Source: Leeuwenhoekiella palythoae (lineage in GTDB: Bacteria > Bacteroidota > Bacteroidia > Flavobacteriales > Flavobacteriaceae). Taken from it: a stretch of 64,000 bases of DNA. Positions 59,696 through 64,000 of this stretch are shown here, in pieces. The notes under the pieces are model-generated. The model searched no databases. It was not told the origin of the DNA and worked only from the letters and a program-made list of their open reading frames with translations. The stretch spans positions 805,175-869,174 of the forward strand of contig NZ_FQXT01000001.1 in the NCBI RefSeq assembly GCF_900130045.1, in the 5' to 3' direction. Position 1 is the first letter of the stretch, and each line of letters starts with the position of its first letter. The translations under genes and the position numbers were made by a program.

Positions 59696-61612
59696 TTAAT
59701 AGTCTTGAACAATAAACTCACTACGTCTATTGAGTTGATGTTGCTCTTCGGTACACTGTACGCCATTGCTACACTCGTTGAGCAATTGAGTTTCTCCATA
59801 ACCACGACCGGTTAGACGCTCTCTAGAAATTCCTCCCTCTTCTACGATATAGTCAATGGTAGATTTGTTACGTCTTTCTGATAACGCAAGGTTATAAGCG
59901 TCGTTCCCACGACTATCTGTATGAGAACGCACATCTATGCGCAATTCAGGATATTCCTTCAAAATTTCGATAACCTTTGCTAATTCTACAGCCGCATCTG
60001 GTCTGATGTACGATTTATCAAAGTCGAAGTAAATTGGATTGATCAATTTGCCAAGATCAAAATCAGGTGGTATCTGTGTTATCGAAGGCTCTAATTCTAG
60101 AACCACGCTTACCTCACTGCTCGAAGAAGGAATTTTAACCAGTTTCTCATCAGTTAAATAACCTTCCATCTCCCCGCGTATAAAGTATTCTTTGTCACAC
60201 TCTGGATCGTTGTAAGCAAAGGTCGCGTCTGGAGCCTCAGCAATTCCTGAAACAACAAGATTATTCTCTGTATCTCTTACACCTACCATTGCTCCGTTAA
60301 GTGGCTCTTTAGTATTCTTATCAATAACATTCACAATGAGCGTGCTTTCGCAAGCAGACTGTATAAAGGTATATATATCATCATCAAGCGGATTGTTAGC
60401 TCGGTTGGTTGCAAAAAAGCCTCTACCGGTTTCGCTATTAATGATAAATGTAAAATCGTCTTTTACACTGTTTACAGGGGCACCAATATTTTCTAGGCTT
60501 TCATCTTCAAAATCATATACGTAAACATCTAGACCTCCCAAACCGGCACGTCCATCAGTTGAAAAATACAATTTACCCTCTTTGCTAATAAAAGGAAAAG
60601 TCTCACGTCCCGGAGTATTAATCTTATCTCCTAAGTTTTCAACCTCTCCAAATGTACCATCCTCGTTTAGAGCAATTTTCCACAAATCAGATTCACCGTA
60701 AGTTCCGGGTCTATCCGATGCAAAATAAAGGGTTTTACCATCTGTTGAAAGCGCAGGGTGTGCAGTGGAAAAGCCATTGTCATTAAATGGAAGCTCTTCT
60801 ACGTTATTAAAACCATCTCCATTACGCTGTGCCTTATAAAGCTTCAATCTATTGGTATTGTTGCTATCAGCCTTATAGGTATCGTTAGTAAAATTATTTC
60901 TGGTAAAATAAAGCGTATTTCCATCAGTACTTAGTAAAGCAGTACTTTCGTGAAATTCAGTATTTACACTACCTGGTAATTTAGAAGCCGTGGCAACCTG
61001 ATTGTTTTCATCAATATCACCTACGTATAGATCAAGGAAGGGTTGGTCATTCCATTTGTGAATACGCTTTGTGAATGTACCGGTATCACGAGTAGATGCA
61101 AATAAAAGCTGCTCTCCGTAAAAAGAAGGAGCAAAATCAGAAAATTTAGCTGCATTCACTTTTAGCTTTTCAATCTCAAAAGTTGCGCTACCATTTTCTA
61201 TTTCTGAAATGCTTTGACTGCTGTATATATCATCAGAACTACTCACCGCTTCTTGATACAGCGCAATCATCTCAGTAGATTTGTCATATTGCTTTTCTGC
61301 CCTTAAGGCCTGCGCATATCTAAAATATTGGTAAGGAGTCACTTCCTCCGGGTATTTCTCAACTAGTTTAGTATACCAAGTTACTGCCTCTTTATAGTCA
61401 GCGTTATAGTAAAAACTATCTCCCAGTTTTGAGAATAGGTCTGCAGACTCGTAACCTTCTTCTGCCACACGCAAGTAAATCTTTTGAGAATCTACAAAAG
61501 CGTATTGATCAAATTTTTTGTTTCCCTTAGCAATCTCACGTTCCTGAGCATAAACACTATCAAAACTAAAAGCAATAGCTAAGAGTAGAATGACTTGTAA
61601 TAATTGTTTCAT
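59696..61612 (-). CDS. OmpA-family protein with TPR and PD40 propeller
   Basis: 638 aa. Signal peptide ending SVYAQ. Residues 25-140 are TPR-like (FSKLGDSFYYNADYKEAVTWYTKLVEKYPEEVTPYQYFRYAQAL). PD40-type propeller repeats follow, for example STDGKTLYFASDRPGTYGESDLWKI and ISKEGKLYFSTDGRAGLGGLDVYVYDF. A carboxypeptidase-like domain lies near 430-510. The C-terminal OmpA domain has NPIYFDFDKSYIRPDAAVELAKV and DVRSHTDSRGNDAYNLALSERRNKSTIDYI, which bind peptidoglycan. This arrangement is commonly found beside PorP/SprF and type IX cargo genes. Confidence 0.93.
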   Translation of the reverse strand: MKQLLQVILLLAIAFSFDSVYAQEREIAKGNKKFDQYAFVDSQKIYLRVAEEGYESADLFSKLGDSFYYNADYKEAVTWYTKLVEKYPEEVTPYQYFRYAQALRAEKQYDKSTEMIALYQEAVSSSDDIYSSQSISEIENGSATFEIEKLKVNAAKFSDFAPSFYGEQLLFASTRDTGTFTKRIHKWNDQPFLDLYVGDIDENNQVATASKLPGSVNTEFHESTALLSTDGNTLYFTRNNFTNDTYKADSNNTNRLKLYKAQRNGDGFNNVEELPFNDNGFSTAHPALSTDGKTLYFASDRPGTYGESDLWKIALNEDGTFGEVENLGDKINTPGRETFPFISKEGKLYFSTDGRAGLGGLDVYVYDFEDESLENIGAPVNSVKDDFTFIINSETGRGFFATNRANNPLDDDIYTFIQSACESTLIVNVIDKNTKEPLNGAMVGVRDTENNLVVSGIAEAPDATFAYNDPECDKEYFIRGEMEGYLTDEKLVKIPSSSSEVSVVLELEPSITQIPPDFDLGKLINPIYFDFDKSYIRPDAAVELAKVIEILKEYPELRIDVRSHTDSRGNDAYNLALSERRNKSTIDYIVEEGGISRERLTGRGYGETQLLNECSNGVQCTEEQHQLNRRSEFIVQDY

Positions 61613-61628
61613 AGGGGCGTATTTTTAA
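61613..61628. other. very short gap in the type IX cluster
   Basis: Only 16 bp separate the PorP/SprF-family stop from the OmpA-family start, which supports one transcript for all three genes. Confidence 0.6.
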
Positions 61629-62573
61629 TTAAAAGAATCGTGGTGTTAACATACGGTTGTATTCTTTAAATAATTCAAAACGTAAAAATACTTCATAAGT
61701 TCCATTATTGTAAGTCGCATTCCCTAAATCTGTTGATTCTCTGTCATATGCGAAGCCAATAAGCAAACCATCATTCACCTGAAAAGCCGCTAAAGCACTC
61801 AATGCAGCACTCCAACGATAGGAAGCTCCTAAGGTCAATTTATCATACAATAAAAAGTTTGCATTCACATCTACAGAAAGAGGTGCTCCTGCAACCATCT
61901 TAACCAATGTCGAAGGTTTAAATTTTAGATTTCGGTTGAGATCAAATACATAACCTGCTAAACCATAATAGTGAATTTCTTCTTCAGAAACAAAGGTTTG
62001 TGCTCCTTGTGAACCGCTTCGGTCAAAATGGTCAGTACGCAATAACTGCGGAGCGGATAACCCACCGTAAAATTTAGCATCGTGATAAAAGATACCAACA
62101 CCTACGTTTGGCGAAAGCTTATTATCAATACTCACTAAAAAAGGATCATTTTGGTTAAATGGATTGGTTCGGCTAAAATCGACATCTAATAAATTCAAAG
62201 AACCTTTCAATCCAAAACTGAATTTACCCTCAGCACCCGTATCTATGGTATAACTAAAATCAGTATTAAAATAGGTTTCTCGCGCAGGTCCCAAAACATC
62301 ATTAACCAAACTAAAACCTAGTCCGACTTTTCCTAAACCTATAGGACTATGAACCGCAAGGTTTTGAGTGCTAGGCGCACCATCGAGACCTACCCACTGA
62401 CTGCGGTGTAACAGCAAAATACTGGTTACCCCACGGTTCCCCGCATACGCGGGGTTGATCACCAAAGGGTTGTACATATATTGCGTGTATTGCGGATCTT
62501 GCTGACTGTATCCGCTTAAAGAAATAAGCAGTACAAAAAGAAGAACCAACTTACCCAAATTTCTTTTTACCAT
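61629..62573 (-). CDS. PorP/SprF-family type IX secretion membrane protein
   Basis: About 314 aa from ATG 62573. Signal peptide LVLLFVLLISLSGYSQ is followed by QDPQYTQYMYNPLVINPAYAG, a clear PorP/SprF signature. The remainder is beta-barrel-like and ends EYNRMLTPRFF. SprF-type proteins partner with large adhesins that carry type-B C-terminal domains. It sits directly downstream of such a gene and upstream of the OmpA-family gene. Confidence 0.93.
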   Translation of the reverse strand: MVKRNLGKLVLLFVLLISLSGYSQQDPQYTQYMYNPLVINPAYAGNRGVTSILLLHRSQWVGLDGAPSTQNLAVHSPIGLGKVGLGFSLVNDVLGPARETYFNTDFSYTIDTGAEGKFSFGLKGSLNLLDVDFSRTNPFNQNDPFLVSIDNKLSPNVGVGIFYHDAKFYGGLSAPQLLRTDHFDRSGSQGAQTFVSEEEIHYYGLAGYVFDLNRNLKFKPSTLVKMVAGAPLSVDVNANFLLYDKLTLGASYRWSAALSALAAFQVNDGLLIGFAYDRESTDLGNATYNNGTYEVFLRFELFKEYNRMLTPRFF

Positions 62574-62614
62574 ATGAAGTCGTTTATTATAAATACTCAT
62601 TGAGTAATTCAATT

Positions 62615-64000
62615 TTAATTAATGTAAAGGAATGAGGCTTTACGTCTCACCTGACCACTATCAGGGTCAGCATATTCAATCATATAATAATAGGTTCCTG
62701 TAGGAAGACGCTCTCCTCGGCGTACAGTAGCACGACCATCTGAGAAGCCTCTAAAGACATTATCATTATTGATACTATATCCTTCTGTACTAAATACCTC
62801 TATTCCCCATCTGTTAAAAATCTGAACCTTATTATCAGGGAATCTATCAATATTTTCAATCATAAAAATATCATTAAGACCGTCTCCGTTAGGCGTCATT
62901 ACGTTGTAAATAACAATGTCTTCCTCTGCTAAAACATTTGGTATTATTGTAACCGTAACGTCATCTGGTTCTCCATCATTATCTACATCTTCATCATCAC
63001 TATTATTTGGATCATCAGATAAATCTTCAATTACATCTCCATAAGGATCTACACCACTTACTAAAGCCTGATTTTCTACAAACAATTGCTCAATATCTGC
63101 TTGAGTTATTGAATAAATAGCAGTAAACGTGGTTGCATCTACTTCGCCCGGCTCAAGTGTGATTGGGCCTCCTACAACATCTACTAGCGGATCTTCAATA
63201 ACAATATCTGAAATTGTAGACTCTCCTGTATTATATACGGTAAATGTATAGGTAATGGTTTCACCAACTTGTGGTCTTTGATCACCATTTTCATCATTGA
63301 ATATTCCAACTTTCTCCAAACTTAAACTTGCAACTGGAGGCACTATATCACTTCCTCTTACTGAGATGTATACCGTTGCAACATCTGTCGCCACAGGAGT
63401 TCCGTTATCTGAAATTTGATACGTGAACTGATCTGTTCCAATAAAGCCATCATTTGGAGTATAGGTAAATGAACCGTCTTCATTAATTATCAAGCTTCCA
63501 TCCTCAGGGCCGTTAGCAGGAGATACTGTAATATCAACTAGCTGTGTTTGCCCTTCAGGATCAAAGTCATTATCAAGAACATTTCCAGTAATAGCTGCAT
63601 CAATTAAGCCAAAGTAAGCATCATCATTCGCTACGGTTGTGTTGCCACTATCAGGAGTCACTTCAATGGTAACCGTACCTGTAGCACACTCTCGAGGCTC
63701 TCCGTCGTCGCATACGGTGTACTCAAAACTATCTTCCCCTACAAAGTCAGGCTCTGGAGTATAAGTGAATGTTCCGTCAGGATTAACCGTTACACTTCCG
63801 TTTGTTGGTTGTGTGTTACTTGTTACTGTAATGGTATCACCATCAGGATCAAAGTCATTTACTAATACATTACCCGTTGCAGGTACACCAGATTCTGTAA
63901 TAGCGGTATCATCATTAGCAACCGGAGGTTCATTAACATCCAATTCATCTTCAATAGGTAATACCTGAATGATCACATCTGCACTATCACAAGCCTGTGG
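62615..64000 (-). CDS. type IX secreted adhesin with type-B C-terminal domain, N-terminus beyond window
   Basis: The frame is open to the right edge, so the visible 460 or so residues are only the C-terminal part. Several Ig/VCBS-like repeats are seen, such as VPATGNVLVNDFDPDGDTITVT, GSVTVNPDGTFTYTPEPDFVGEDSFEYTVCDDG and GNVLDNDFDPEGQTQL. A DUF11-like repeat starts SLSLEKVGIFNDENGDQRPQVGETITYTFTVYNTG. The C-terminal domain has VMTPNGDGLNDIFMIENI, KVQIFNRWGIEVF and LPTGTYYYMIEY, the gliding-motility-associated type. The mature product is expected on the cell surface. Confidence 0.93.
   Translation of the reverse strand, partial: PQACDSADVIIQVLPIEDELDVNEPPVANDDTAITESGVPATGNVLVNDFDPDGDTITVTSNTQPTNGSVTVNPDGTFTYTPEPDFVGEDSFEYTVCDDGEPRECATGTVTIEVTPDSGNTTVANDDAYFGLIDAAITGNVLDNDFDPEGQTQLVDITVSPANGPEDGSLIINEDGSFTYTPNDGFIGTDQFTYQISDNGTPVATDVATVYISVRGSDIVPPVASLSLEKVGIFNDENGDQRPQVGETITYTFTVYNTGESTISDIVIEDPLVDVVGGPITLEPGEVDATTFTAIYSITQADIEQLFVENQALVSGVDPYGDVIEDLSDDPNNSDDEDVDNDGEPDDVTVTIIPNVLAEEDIVIYNVMTPNGDGLNDIFMIENIDRFPDNKVQIFNRWGIEVFSTEGYSINNDNVFRGFSDGRATVRRGERLPTGTYYYMIEYADPDSGQVRRKASFLYIN

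Overview
The window comes from a bacterium of the phylum Bacteroidota, almost certainly family Flavobacteriaceae. The support is direct: a type-B type IX secretion C-terminal domain next to a PorP/SprF protein, an UpxY-type antiterminator, promoters of the TAnnTTTG -7 class, a 1120-residue SecA and many small palindromic repeats typical of this group. No rRNA, tRNA, CRISPR array or intact transposase was seen.

Layout. 1-9943 (minus strand) is a surface-polysaccharide block: wzi, ugd, rfbA-rfbC-rfbD-rfbB (dTDP-L-rhamnose), gmd and fcl (GDP-L-fucose), then an SLC13-type anion permease cut by the left edge. The block lies downstream of an UpxY antiterminator gene (10406-10882), with an intrinsic terminator between that gene and wzi. 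10883-12393 is a gene-poor repeat field. 12394-13941 (minus) is a redox trio: a TlpA-like lipoprotein, a thioredoxin-fold protein and a rhodanese. 14192-15978 (plus) holds MarR, a nitroreductase and YceI, with a shared operator-like palindrome. 16585-24107 is a complete tryptophan operon, trpE-G-D-C-F-B-A, with a leader peptide containing three consecutive Trp codons and a terminator/antiterminator pair. This operon carries several repeat insertions and a GIY-YIG nuclease cassette between trpB and trpA. 24192-35905 is housekeeping and transport: SulP, a PQQ-type sugar dehydrogenase-like lipoprotein, a TonB-dependent receptor, two paralogous exported proteins, coaD, ddl, a PASTA protein, an RluD-type synthase and an adenosyltransferase. 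36137-50964 holds secA, DUF4199, a HAD phosphatase, an ABC1 kinase with TetR, htpG, an NAD salvage operon (pncB, unknown, pncA, DUF429) and small membrane or lipoproteins. 51024-59586 has two AraC regulators, an S1/P1 nuclease, a hydrolase, a DUF4369 lipoprotein, a mannose-6-phosphate isomerase, a 6-carboxytetrahydropterin synthase-like protein and idi. 59696-64000 (minus) is a type IX secretion surface-protein cluster cut by the right edge.

The most unusual content is the repeat biology. First, six copies (about 150-160 bp) of one structured element share an architecture of an outer stem, inner stems and a terminal hairpin. The stems differ in sequence between copies but keep pairing. Second, a 20-24 bp palindrome recurs in operon gaps, and an exactly inverted pair flanks a small GIY-YIG nuclease ORF. 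Third, a hairpin with constant core GAGCGCAGTCGA and covarying arms lies inside the reading frames of fcl and trpF. Fourth, a 52-bp mini-repeat occurs four times, twice apparently inside or next to the larger elements. Together these look like a set of non-autonomous repeats with one candidate enzyme.
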